Shown in pieces: positions 9,723 through 18,121 of a stretch of DNA of 64,000 nt (its first letter is position 1; the number at the start of each line of letters is the position of its first letter). This DNA is from Burkholderiales bacterium PBB6 (GTDB taxonomy: Bacteria > Pseudomonadota > Gammaproteobacteria > Burkholderiales > Burkholderiaceae_C). The position numbers and the translations under genes are program-made. Location: assembly GCA_002255925.1 (NCBI GenBank), contig NKIH01000007.1, positions 124,001 through 188,000 of the forward strand, written 5' to 3'. Under the pieces are notes generated by a model. It worked only from the letters and a program-made list of their open reading frames with translations, ran no database searches and had not been told where the DNA came from.

Positions 9723-11657
9723 TCAGGCGGGGGCCGAGACCGGCCCTCGCACCACCAGCTGGTCACGCCCGGCAGCCTTGGCCTCATACAGCGCGTGGTC
9801 GGCGCGGTCGAGCAGCTGGTCGAGGGACTCCCCCTCGGTGCCCACATCCACCGCACCCATCGAGAAGCGCACGCCGTGGGGCACGGGCAAGCCCAGCACC
9901 TCCACCGCGGAAAACGCGCTGCGCAGCCGGTCAAACACGGCCGGCATGTCGGCCAGCGCGCTGCCCGGAATCACCAGCAGGAACTCTTCACCACCCAGGC
10001 GGCCGAAGCGGTCATGGCTGCGCAGCACATGGGCTGAGGCCTTGGCCAGCGCCTTGAGCACGGCATCGCCGGTGGCGTGGCCATGCACGTCGTTGACCTG
10101 CTTGAAATGGTCGATGTCGATCAGCGCCAGCACGCACGGGCCTTGCCAGCGCTGGGCCTGCTCGATCTGGGCCTGGGCCGCCGCACGGATGGCGCGCCGG
10201 TTGGGCAGGCCGGTGAGCTCGTCACGCAGCGCCAACTCGGCCAGTTGCCGGCGATGCCGCCAGCCGCGCACCACCATCACCACCGCACCCACCAGCAGCA
10301 GGCAGGCCGCGCCCAGCGCCGTCCACAGCGCGCGCTGGCCGGCCTCGCGGGCCTGCAGCGCCAGCTGGGCGGTTTCGGTCTGGCGCCGCAACTCGGTGGT
10401 TTCAACGTCGCGTCGCGCCGTTTCGTAGCGGGCCTGCAGGCGCAGCATCTGGGTGTCGCGCTGGCCTTCCAGGCTCTGGCCGCGCAGCTGGTTGGCGCGC
10501 TGCAGCTCGGCGTAGGCGCGGGCATGCTGGCCGAGCAGCGCCAGCGCTTCGGCCATCGCCTGTGCCAGTTCGGCGCGTCGGGCGGGCGGCACATTGGCGG
10601 CATCGGCGCGGCGAGCGGGCTCCAGGGCCGCGGCCACGTCCGGGCGATTGAGCGCCGTCATGGCCTTGAGCACCAGCATGTGGGCCGCCGTCAGGCGCAG
10701 CTGGTTGCCCTGGGCCTCCATCAGCGGCAGGGCGCTGCGGGCCATCTCCAGCGCGCTTTCGGCGTCGCCCATCAACAGCATCATTTCGCCGGCCCGGATC
10801 TGGCCCGCAGCCACGCCGGCCTTGTCGCCCAGGTCCTGGCTCAGGGCCAGGGCGCGCAGGAAGTGGTCACGGGCCGAGCCGGGCAGGCGCGCGGCGTTCA
10901 GCGCACCACCCAGCTCGAACTCGATCAGGCTGCGCTGGAAGCGCGCCGGCAGCTTGTCGAGCCGGGACAGTGCGCGCTGGAAATAGTCTTCCGCCTGGCC
11001 CACCGCCGGCACCTTGCCGCTGACCCGGCCACTCAGCGAGCCGAGCTGGGTGATGGCCGAGACCTCCAGGTCGAGGTAGCCGGTTTCCGCGGCACAGCGT
11101 TCGATGGCCTCGGCGGTGGTCCAGGCGTCGTCGTTGTTGCCCACGTCCACCAGGGCCCACAACTCGACGCTGTCGATTTCACAGAGCAGGTCGGGCATGC
11201 CGAGTGGCACCGCCTCGCGGCGCAGCGACAGCACACGTGCCATCAGCTCGACCGAGGGCACCAGGCGCACATCGGCCAGGGCCTGGGTGGTGCCCAGCCA
11301 CAGGCGGTGCATCGGGCCGGCGCCCGGCCAGGTGGCCAGCAAGCGGCGGGCATCAGCCAGGTAGCCCGCGCTGCGCTGGGCGTCTTCCAGGGTGGTGGCC
11401 ATGCGGGCGCTGCCGAGCAGCATCCAGAACTGGGTTTCCACGTCCTGGGCCGCGCGGGCCTTGGCGAGCTTCTGCTGGCTCCAGTCGAGGCCGCCCTGGG
11501 GGTCGTCGAGCGCCAGGGCGTCGAGCTCCTGCCAGGCGGGCGGGCGAGCGTGGGCAGGCGCCACGCCGAGGGCCATTGCCAGCAGCAAAATCCCGCCGAC
11601 TGACAAGCGGCGAGGACCCCGTATCTGTCTCCAGAACCCACCCAACATCTTTTTCAT
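9723..11657 (-). CDS. Diguanylate cyclase with periplasmic TPR-like sensor region
   Basis: This 644-residue protein makes cyclic di-GMP from two GTP. It starts with a signal peptide or signal anchor at about 17-37. Then come some 400 mostly helical residues with TPR-like alternation (a probable periplasmic sensor), a coiled region, one membrane segment (LWTALGAACLLLVGAVVMVV) and a cytoplasmic GGDEF domain. The active site reads RLGGEEF, so it should be active. An RSHD inhibitory I-site lies exactly five residues before it, predicting product feedback inhibition. ATG 11657 was chosen since the signal sequence begins there; in-frame sequence further upstream reads into the uup promoter. It is divergent from uup with 71 bp between starts. 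Confidence 0.9.
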   Translation of the reverse strand: MKKMLGGFWRQIRGPRRLSVGGILLLAMALGVAPAHARPPAWQELDALALDDPQGGLDWSQQKLAKARAAQDVETQFWMLLGSARMATTLEDAQRSAGYLADARRLLATWPGAGPMHRLWLGTTQALADVRLVPSVELMARVLSLRREAVPLGMPDLLCEIDSVELWALVDVGNNDDAWTTAEAIERCAAETGYLDLEVSAITQLGSLSGRVSGKVPAVGQAEDYFQRALSRLDKLPARFQRSLIEFELGGALNAARLPGSARDHFLRALALSQDLGDKAGVAAGQIRAGEMMLLMGDAESALEMARSALPLMEAQGNQLRLTAAHMLVLKAMTALNRPDVAAALEPARRADAANVPPARRAELAQAMAEALALLGQHARAYAELQRANQLRGQSLEGQRDTQMLRLQARYETARRDVETTELRRQTETAQLALQAREAGQRALWTALGAACLLLVGAVVMVVRGWRHRRQLAELALRDELTGLPNRRAIRAAAQAQIEQAQRWQGPCVLALIDIDHFKQVNDVHGHATGDAVLKALAKASAHVLRSHDRFGRLGGEEFLLVIPGSALADMPAVFDRLRSAFSAVEVLGLPVPHGVRFSMGAVDVGTEGESLDQLLDRADHALYEAKAAGRDQLVVRGPVSAPA

Positions 11658-11728
11658 TGTGAGCTGATTGTGGTGCAGTTGGGCACGCCGTGAAACCCCC
11701 GGCGGCCACACAGGGGACAATCGGGGCT

Positions 11729-13615
11729 ATGGCATTGCTGACCCTCACCAACGCGCACCTCGCGTTCGGCCACGTGGCGCTCCTCGACGGCGCTGATTTT
11801 TCACTCGAAGCTGGTGAGCGCGTAGCGCTGATCGGACGCAACGGCACAGGCAAATCCTCGCTGCTGAAGATCCTGGCCGGGCAAGAAAGGCCCGACGACG
11901 GAGAGTTGCAGGTACAGGGCGGTGTGCAGCGCTTCTATGTGCCGCAGGAACCACAGTTCGCCGAAGGCGCCACGGTGTTCGACGCCGTGAGCGAGGGCCT
12001 GGCGGAAATCAAATCGCTGCGTGAGCGCTATGAGCGTCACGACCCGGCCGACGACCTGGACGCGGTGCAGACCCGCATCGAAGCCCTGGACGGCTGGAAC
12101 TGGGAGCGCCGGGTGGATGAAACCCTTCAGCGCCTGCACCTGAAGCCGGAAGCGCTGGTGGCGTCGCTTTCGGGCGGCACCAAGAAGCGCGTGGCGCTGG
12201 CCCAGGCCCTGGCCGCCAACCCCGACGTGCTGCTGCTTGACGAGCCGACCAACCACCTGGACCTCGACGCCATCACCTGGCTGGGCGAGCTGCTGAAGGC
12301 CTTCCGCGGCGCATTGGTGCTGATCACCCACGATCGCGCCTTCCTCGACGTGGTCTCCACCCGCATCCTGGAGCTCGACCGCGGCCAGCTGCGCAGCTAC
12401 CCCGGCAACTTCAGTGAATTCGAAGGCGCCAAGCAGCGCGAGCTGGAAGCCGAGGCCCAGGCCAACGCCCGCTTCGACAAGCTGCTGGCGCAGGAAGAAG
12501 TGTGGATCCGCAAGGGCGTGGAAGCCCGCCGCACCCGCAGCGTGGCGCGTGTCCAGCGCCTGCAGGAGCTGCGCTCGGAGCGCGCTTCGCGCCGCGACGT
12601 GCAAGGCAAAGTGCGGCTCGACATCGACCGCGGCACCACCTCGGGCAAGCTGGTGGCCGAGCTGGAAAACGTCACCAAGGGCTACGGTGGCGCACCGCTG
12701 GTGAAGGACTTCACCGCCTCGCTGATGCGCGGCGACAAGATCGGCCTGGTCGGCCCGAACGGCGCGGGCAAGACCACGCTGCTCAAGCTGATCCTGGGTC
12801 AGCTGCAACCCGACAGCGGCGTGATCCGCACCGGCACCAACCAGACCATCGCCTACTTCGACCAGATGCGCGATGCGCTGAACCCCGAAGCGACGCTGGC
12901 CGACACCATCAGCCCGGGCAGCGAGTGGATCGAGATCGGCAACCAGCGCAAGCATGTGAAGAGCTACCTCAGCGACTTCCTGTTCTCGCCGGCCCGCGCC
13001 AACTCGCCCGTCAAGAGCCTGTCGGGCGGTGAGCGCAACCGGCTGCTGCTGGCGCGCCTGTTCGCCCGCCCCGCCAACATCCTGGTGATGGACGAGCCGA
13101 CCAACGACCTCGACATCGAAACCCTGGAGCTGCTGGAAGAGCTGCTGACCGACTACAACGGCACCGTGTTCCTGGTCAGCCACGACCGGCGCTTCGTTGA
13201 CAACGTGGTCACCAGCGTCATCGCCTGGGAGGGTGACGAGGCCCCGGGCCGCTGGCGCGAGTACGAAGGCGGCATCGAGGACTGGCTGGTGCAGCGTGAC
13301 CGCAGCCGCGCCGCTGCAGCCGCCGCTGCCAAGGCGGCCCCGGCCCCCACGCCGCCGGCCCCTGCTGCAGCCCCGGCCGCAGCGGTGAAGCCCCGTGTGA
13401 AGCTGAGCTACAAGGACCAGCGTGAGCTGGACGAGTTGCCCGGCCGCATTGCGGCGCTGGAAACCGAGCAGGCCACGTTGGCCGCGCAACTGGCCGGCAC
13501 CGAGCTGTATGGCCAGGGCGCCGCACGCATCGCCGAAGTGACGGCGCGCCACGGCGCCATCGACGAGCAACTGCTGGGCCTGATGGAGCGCTGGGAAGCC
13601 CTCTCGAACCGCTGA
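11729..13615 (+). CDS. uup: ABC-F family ATPase Uup
   Basis: This 628-residue soluble protein carries two ABC ATPase domains and no membrane segments, as in ABC-F proteins. Domain 1 has Walker A GRNGTGKSS (about 37-45), LSGGTKKRVALA and LLLDEPTNHLDLD. Domain 2 has GPNGAGKTT, LSGGERNRLLLARL and MDEPTNDLDIE. Between them is the charged ABC-F linker. A low-complexity Ala/Pro stretch leads to a C-terminal coiled-coil of about 75 residues, typical of Uup, which binds DNA. Uup-type proteins are linked to ribosome function and to suppression of transposon precise excision. ATG 11729 was chosen from the conserved ALLTLTNAHLAFG start. Two hairpins follow the stop. Confidence 0.92.
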   Translation: MALLTLTNAHLAFGHVALLDGADFSLEAGERVALIGRNGTGKSSLLKILAGQERPDDGELQVQGGVQRFYVPQEPQFAEGATVFDAVSEGLAEIKSLRERYERHDPADDLDAVQTRIEALDGWNWERRVDETLQRLHLKPEALVASLSGGTKKRVALAQALAANPDVLLLDEPTNHLDLDAITWLGELLKAFRGALVLITHDRAFLDVVSTRILELDRGQLRSYPGNFSEFEGAKQRELEAEAQANARFDKLLAQEEVWIRKGVEARRTRSVARVQRLQELRSERASRRDVQGKVRLDIDRGTTSGKLVAELENVTKGYGGAPLVKDFTASLMRGDKIGLVGPNGAGKTTLLKLILGQLQPDSGVIRTGTNQTIAYFDQMRDALNPEATLADTISPGSEWIEIGNQRKHVKSYLSDFLFSPARANSPVKSLSGGERNRLLLARLFARPANILVMDEPTNDLDIETLELLEELLTDYNGTVFLVSHDRRFVDNVVTSVIAWEGDEAPGRWREYEGGIEDWLVQRDRSRAAAAAAAKAAPAPTPPAPAAAPAAAVKPRVKLSYKDQRELDELPGRIAALETEQATLAAQLAGTELYGQGAARIAEVTARHGAIDEQLLGLMERWEALSNR

Positions 13616-13632
13616 CCGGGCTTTGCCTCGGA

Positions 13633-13687
13633 GAGGGCCGGCGACCAGGTCGGCGGCCCTCGGTGCCCGCCCGGCCAACCCGGGCGG
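13633..13687 (+). terminator. Tandem GC-rich hairpins after uup
   Basis: Hairpin 1 (13633-13661) pairs GAGGGCCG with CGGCCCTC and continues after one mismatch for four more pairs, closing on CAG. Hairpin 2 (13667-13687) pairs CCGCCCGG with CCGGGCGG over a 5-nt loop. Neither is followed by a T tract, so they may be weak or Rho-assisted terminators, or mRNA 3'-end stabilisers. They separate uup from the downstream photolyase cluster. Confidence 0.45.
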
Positions 13688-13705
13688 CCGCCACAATGCC
13701 GACGG

Positions 13706-13966
13706 ATGCGATCGGCCAATGCCACCTCCTTCAAGGGCAACAAAGCCCACCTGCCCAGCAAGCCGTGCACGGTCTGCGGCCGCGACATGGTCTGGCGCAA
13801 AGCCTGGGCCCGCAACTGGGACGAGGTGAAGGTGTGCTCCGAGCGCTGCCGCCAGGACGGTCGTCGCGAGGTGCGCAGAACCAAGGCCGGTGGTGGTGGT
13901 GGTAGTGATGGCAACAGCAGCAGCAACAACAGCAGCAGCAACAGCCACGGGGGGTCGCAGCCATGA
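13706..13966 (+). CDS. DUF2256 protein with low-complexity tail
   Basis: This 86-residue protein has the DUF2256 core: LPSKPCTVCGRDMVWRKAW then WDEVKVCSERCRQ, a CxxC...CxxxC arrangement suggesting a structural zinc site. DUF2256 genes are frequently found beside photolyase/cryptochrome genes, and here the stop overlaps the start of a photolyase-family gene by 4 nt (ATGA at 13963). The last 25 or so residues are a Gly/Ser/Asn run encoded by GGT and AGC/AAC trinucleotide repeats (13889-13944), unusual for this family, which normally ends soon after the cysteines. Function is unknown; an accessory role for the flavoprotein is inference. Confidence 0.85.
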   Translation: MRSANATSFKGNKAHLPSKPCTVCGRDMVWRKAWARNWDEVKVCSERCRQDGRREVRRTKAGGGGGSDGNSSSNNSSSNSHGGSQP

Positions 13967-15225
13967 CGCCCATCCAGCGCTGGACACCCGTTGAGGGCCA
14001 GCCCCAGCAAGCCGCCGACCCGGCCGCCGCACACGCCGCGCTGCTGCAACTCAAGCCTGCCGATTACGCCCACAGCCGCAACCACCTCGGTGGCGCGGTG
14101 ACGGGCCTGTCACCCTGGCTGACCCACGGCGTGATCGACCCGCCCGAAGTGGCCGCTGCGGCCGAAGCCGCACTCGGCAGCCCCCTGCCCCCGGGCCATG
14201 CGCTGACGCTGCAGCTGGCCTGGCGCGAGTACTTCCTGCACGTGGCAGAGCACCGTGGCGCGGGCCTGCTGCAATCGCTGCATGAAGGCCCGCTGCCGGA
14301 TGCGCTGTATGCCAGCACCGTGCCCGACGATGTGCGCGCCGGCCGCACCGGCGTGCCGGTGATTGACCAGGCCGTGCACCAGCTGCATGCCTGCGGCTGG
14401 CTGCACAACCATGCGCGCCTGTGGCTGGCCAGCTACCTGGTGCACATGCGCCGCGTGCACTGGCGCGCCGGCGCCGATTGGCTGCACGCGCTGTTGCTGG
14501 ACGGTGACCTGCCCAGCAACCACCTGAGCTGGCAATGGGTGGCCGGCACCGGCAGCCACAAGCCCTACGTGTTCAACGCCGACAACGTGGCGCGCTTTGC
14601 GCCGCGCGCCTGGCACAGCCCCGGCACGGTCATCGACACCAGCTACGAGCAGCTCGATGCCATCGCCCGCGGGCAGGTCGCCCTGCCCCGGCCGTACCGC
14701 GCGGCGCAACAGGCGGCCGTGGGCTCGGACGCGCCCGCTGTGTCATCAACGCCGCCGACTGAGCTGGCCGCGCTGCTGCAGCCACCCGCTGCTGACGTGC
14801 CCAAGTGGGCCGGGCAGCCAGTGTGGCTGGTGCACCCCTGGGCGCTGGGCGATGTGCCAGATGACCTGCCGCCAAACACCGTGGTGCTGGCCGTGCTGTG
14901 CGAGGAATTCCACCGCGCCTGGCCCTGGTCGGCGCAGCGCTGGCAGTTCGTGCTGCCGCGCATGGCCGCACTGGCCCGCAGCCGCGGCGCCGAAGCTGGC
15001 GTCATCAGCGGCACCTCCAACACCTTGCTGGGCCTGTTGAAGCACGCCGGGCCGGTGATGGCGCGCCAGACCTGGCAGCCGCATTACCGCGACCTGCTGG
15101 AGGCCGGCCGGGTGACGACGCGGCCCGTGCCGGCGCGCTGCACATCGCCCGACACGGTGTGCGCGTCGTTCTCGAAGTTCTGGTCCCGCCAGCCCGGCGC
15201 CGAGCGTTTCAGCCACCGACGATGA
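13963..15225 (+). CDS. Photolyase/cryptochrome-family protein with apparently permuted domains
   Basis: This 420-residue protein starts directly with the helical FAD-binding domain of photolyases (about 25-230): LSPWLTHGVIDPPEV, LAWREYF, RTGVPVIDQAVHQLHACGW, LHNHARLWLASYLV, and NHLSWQWVAG followed by KPYVFNADN. The usual N-terminal alpha/beta (antenna) domain is absent. After a linker, residues about 287-410 look like such a domain placed at the C-terminus: a VWLVHPWALGD strand, a VVLAVLCEEF strand, and FSKFWSR resembling the end of a photolyase alpha/beta domain. It may be a light-dependent repair enzyme or photoreceptor. It is coupled to DUF2256 by an ATGA overlap. FAD binding is well supported by motifs; the permutation is my inference. 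Confidence 0.82.
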   Translation: MTPIQRWTPVEGQPQQAADPAAAHAALLQLKPADYAHSRNHLGGAVTGLSPWLTHGVIDPPEVAAAAEAALGSPLPPGHALTLQLAWREYFLHVAEHRGAGLLQSLHEGPLPDALYASTVPDDVRAGRTGVPVIDQAVHQLHACGWLHNHARLWLASYLVHMRRVHWRAGADWLHALLLDGDLPSNHLSWQWVAGTGSHKPYVFNADNVARFAPRAWHSPGTVIDTSYEQLDAIARGQVALPRPYRAAQQAAVGSDAPAVSSTPPTELAALLQPPAADVPKWAGQPVWLVHPWALGDVPDDLPPNTVVLAVLCEEFHRAWPWSAQRWQFVLPRMAALARSRGAEAGVISGTSNTLLGLLKHAGPVMARQTWQPHYRDLLEAGRVTTRPVPARCTSPDTVCASFSKFWSRQPGAERFSHRR

Positions 15226-15278
15226 GGCCGGGCGCGGGTATGCTGCGCGCACACCCGCATACCCTGACGGAGACCACA

Positions 15279-16652
15279 ATGACCTTGTCTTTGCGACGAC
15301 GCGACTGGCTGACCCGGCTGGCCGCTTTCGCCGGCACCAGCGGCCTGCCGCTGGCCACTTTTGCAGCCCCGCTGCTGCATGTTCCCCCGATGACCCTGAC
15401 CCGCCGCACCCTGGCCAATGGCCTGGACGTGGTGGCGCAACCCGGCGGTGCCGGTGGCAGCGTCAGCGTGCAGGTCTGGTACCGCGTCGGCGGCAAGGAC
15501 GACCCGGTGGGCCGCTCCGGCTTCGCCCACCTGTTTGAACACCTGATGTTCAAGGCCACGCGCCATCTGAAGAGCGAACAGTTCGACCGCCTCACCGAAG
15601 ACGTCGGCGGCCAGAACAACGCCTTCACCGCTGAAGACGTGACGGCCTACCAGAACGTCGTGCCTTCGCACCACCTGGAGCGGCTGCTGTGGGCCGAGGC
15701 CGAGCGCATGTCCAACCTCAGCGTGGACGACGCCGGCTTCAAGAGCGAACGTGCCGTGGTGCAGGAAGAATTCCGCCAGCGCGTTCTGGCCGCGCCCTAC
15801 GGCCGGCTGTTCGAAGCCATCGCGCCGAATGCGTTTGATGTGCACCCGTACAAGCGGCCGGTCATCGGCAGCATCGAAGACCTGGACGCCGCCACGCTGG
15901 ACGACGTGCGCGCCTTCCACGCCACCTACTACCGGCCCGACAACGCCGTGCTCATCGTCACCGGTGATTTCGACCCGGCCGAGCTGAACCGCTGGGTGGA
16001 CCGCTACTTCGCGCCGCTGAAGCACCCCGCCGGTGCCGTGCCGCGCGTGACCGTGAAAGAGCCCGTGCGCACCGCCAGCCGCGAGGTGGCCCTGACCGGC
16101 CCCAACGTGCCGCTGCCGGCCACGCTGATGATCTGGCAAGGCCCGTCGGCCCGCCACCCGGACCGCGCTGCGCTGCAGGTCGCCCAGGCGCTGCTGTCGG
16201 CCGGTGAATCGGCCCGCATGAATGAATCACTGGTGTACCGCCAGCAGGTGGCGCAGAGCGCGGGTTTCGAGGCCCAGTTCTACACCGACGCGGGCTCGCT
16301 GGTGGCCTACGCCATCGCGGCCGGCAAGCAGCAACCCAAGGCGCTGGTGAAGCCCTTGATGGCCGAGCTGGAACGCCTGGCCCGCCGCCCGATCAGCGCC
16401 GCCGAGCTCGACAAGGTGCGCAGCCAGCTGCTGACCACCGCGCTCACCGCCCGCCAGACCCCGCTGGGCCGGGCCGACGCGATCGGCTGGGCGATGATCC
16501 ACCACGACGATCCGCAGGCCGCCAACCTGGCGCTCACGCAGTTGCAGGCCGTCACGGCCGCCGACGTGCAGCGCGTGCTGCGCACCTGGGTGCTGGGCCG
16601 CCCCCGCACCACCCTCAGCTACACCGCCCAAGCCCGCAAGGAGGGTGCATGA
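15279..16652 (+). CDS. M16 zinc peptidase, catalytic subunit type
   Basis: This 457-residue insulinase-family protein carries the inverted zinc motif HLFEH (H84, E87, H88) and the distal zinc glutamate at about E164 in RAVVQEEF, so it should be an active peptidase. The N-terminus, LRRRDWLTRLAAFAGTSG, has twin arginines before a hydrophobic stretch. It may be a Tat signal, or a basic Sec signal, placing the enzyme in the periplasm. ATG 15279 has an ACGGAG site 6 nt upstream. Its stop overlaps the start of the second M16 gene by 4 nt. Such pairs form heterodimers in known bacterial M16B enzymes; the substrate is unknown. Confidence 0.92.
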   Translation: MTLSLRRRDWLTRLAAFAGTSGLPLATFAAPLLHVPPMTLTRRTLANGLDVVAQPGGAGGSVSVQVWYRVGGKDDPVGRSGFAHLFEHLMFKATRHLKSEQFDRLTEDVGGQNNAFTAEDVTAYQNVVPSHHLERLLWAEAERMSNLSVDDAGFKSERAVVQEEFRQRVLAAPYGRLFEAIAPNAFDVHPYKRPVIGSIEDLDAATLDDVRAFHATYYRPDNAVLIVTGDFDPAELNRWVDRYFAPLKHPAGAVPRVTVKEPVRTASREVALTGPNVPLPATLMIWQGPSARHPDRAALQVAQALLSAGESARMNESLVYRQQVAQSAGFEAQFYTDAGSLVAYAIAAGKQQPKALVKPLMAELERLARRPISAAELDKVRSQLLTTALTARQTPLGRADAIGWAMIHHDDPQAANLALTQLQAVTAADVQRVLRTWVLGRPRTTLSYTAQARKEGA

Positions 16653-18121
16653 TCCGCCGCCATCACCCCACCCTGGCCGCCGTGGCGCTGGCCGTTTTCA
16701 GCCTGCTGGGCAGCAGTGCCGCACTGGCTGCGCCCGGTGTGGACGAGCCGCCCGTGCCCGGCACGCCGCGCCCGCTGCAGCTGCCCGCGATGCACGACAG
16801 CGCCCTGCCGAACGGCGTGCGCGTGATCGTGGTGCCGCGCGCCGACCTGCCGCTTGTGAGCGTGGCGCTGCACCTGCGCCTGGGCGCCGCCGCTGACCCG
16901 GACGGCCAGGCCGGCCTCGCCAGCCTCACCAACACCTTGCGCACCAAGGGCGCCACCCGCGGTGGCAAGGCCCTGGACGCGACCCAGCTGGCGCGCCAGG
17001 CCGAAGCCCTGGGCGGCACGCTGGAGGCCGTCACCAACTGGGGTGGCAGCACCATCAGCACCACCGTGGCCAGCTCGAAGCTGGCCGAGGCCCTGGCGCT
17101 GGTGGCGGACACCCTGATGCAGCCGACGCTGCAGGCCCAGGAGCTGGCACGCCTGCGCGAGCAAACCGCCGACGGCCTGAAGTTCTCGATGTCAGACCCG
17201 ATGGCGCTGGCCGGACTGGCCGCGCGCCGCGCCTGGTGGGGCAGCGCCGTATATGGCGGCTCGCTCACACCGGCCAGCCTGGCCCGCATCACGCTGGCCG
17301 ATGTGCAGGCCTTCCACCGCCAGCAGCTGCGGCCGGAACTCGCCACGCTGGTCATCAGCGGTGACGTGACGCCAGAGGCTGGCTTGGCGATGGCCACCCG
17401 CCAGCTCGGCGGCTGGCGCGGCAACCGCATGGCCCTGCCACAAGCCCGGCAAGAACCTGCCAGCCCGGCCACCCCCGCCACGGTGCTGATCAACCTGCCT
17501 GGCGCCGGCCAGAGCGGCGTGGTGGTGATGGCGCCCGGCGTGCCTGCCGCCTCACCGCAGCGCCGCGTGGCGCAGGTGGCGGGTGCGGTGCTGGGCGGCG
17601 GCTACTCGGCCCGGCTGAACACCGAGGTGCGCATCAAGCGCGGCCTGAGCTACGGCGCGTCCGCCAGCCAGGAATACCAGCCGGTGGGCGGCGTGCTGAG
17701 TGCTGCCACGCAAACCAACCACCCGACCGCCGCGCAGGTGGCCTTGCTGATGCAGGGCGAGATCCTGAAGCTGGGCACCGAAGCCCCGTCGGCGGACGAG
17801 CTGGGCGCGCGTCAAGCCACGCTGGTGGGCAACTTCGGCCGGCAGGTGGAAACCACCGCGGGTCTGGCTGCCTCGGTGCTCGACCAGGTGGTGCGCCAGC
17901 GCCCCTTGACCGAGCTGCGCCAGTTCGCGCCCGAGGTGATGGCCGTCACGCCCGAGCAGGTGCGCAGTTATGCCGCCAGCCAGTGGCCGGCCAGCGCGCT
18001 GCGCACGGTCATCGTGGGTGATACCGCCGCTGCCGGCGACAGCCTGAAAGCGCTCGACCCGAAGGCCTTGCAGATCGACGCTGCCAAGCTCGATCTGGAC
18101 GCCGGGAAGCTCAGCCGATGA
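16649..18121 (+). CDS. M16-family protein lacking the zinc motif (non-catalytic partner)
   Basis: This 490-residue M16-fold protein has a clear Sec signal peptide (residues 1-29, ending SSAALAA). Where the HxxEH motif should be it reads GQAGLASLTNTL, so zinc ligands are missing. The C-terminal half keeps RIKRGLSYGASA, the R...Y motif that positions substrate in M16B partners. It therefore looks like the non-catalytic subunit of a heterodimer with the preceding gene. Both ends overlap neighbours by 4 nt (ATGA), so the peptidase pair and the following photolyase gene are translationally coupled. Confidence 0.92.
   Translation: MIRRHHPTLAAVALAVFSLLGSSAALAAPGVDEPPVPGTPRPLQLPAMHDSALPNGVRVIVVPRADLPLVSVALHLRLGAAADPDGQAGLASLTNTLRTKGATRGGKALDATQLARQAEALGGTLEAVTNWGGSTISTTVASSKLAEALALVADTLMQPTLQAQELARLREQTADGLKFSMSDPMALAGLAARRAWWGSAVYGGSLTPASLARITLADVQAFHRQQLRPELATLVISGDVTPEAGLAMATRQLGGWRGNRMALPQARQEPASPATPATVLINLPGAGQSGVVVMAPGVPAASPQRRVAQVAGAVLGGGYSARLNTEVRIKRGLSYGASASQEYQPVGGVLSAATQTNHPTAAQVALLMQGEILKLGTEAPSADELGARQATLVGNFGRQVETTAGLAASVLDQVVRQRPLTELRQFAPEVMAVTPEQVRSYAASQWPASALRTVIVGDTAAAGDSLKALDPKALQIDAAKLDLDAGKLSR

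Noticed and set aside
11801-14032. 743-codon minus-strand open frame across uup and the DUF2256 gene
   Set aside because: It spans two genes and an intergenic hairpin region with His/Gln/Ala-rich content; a shadow of uup.
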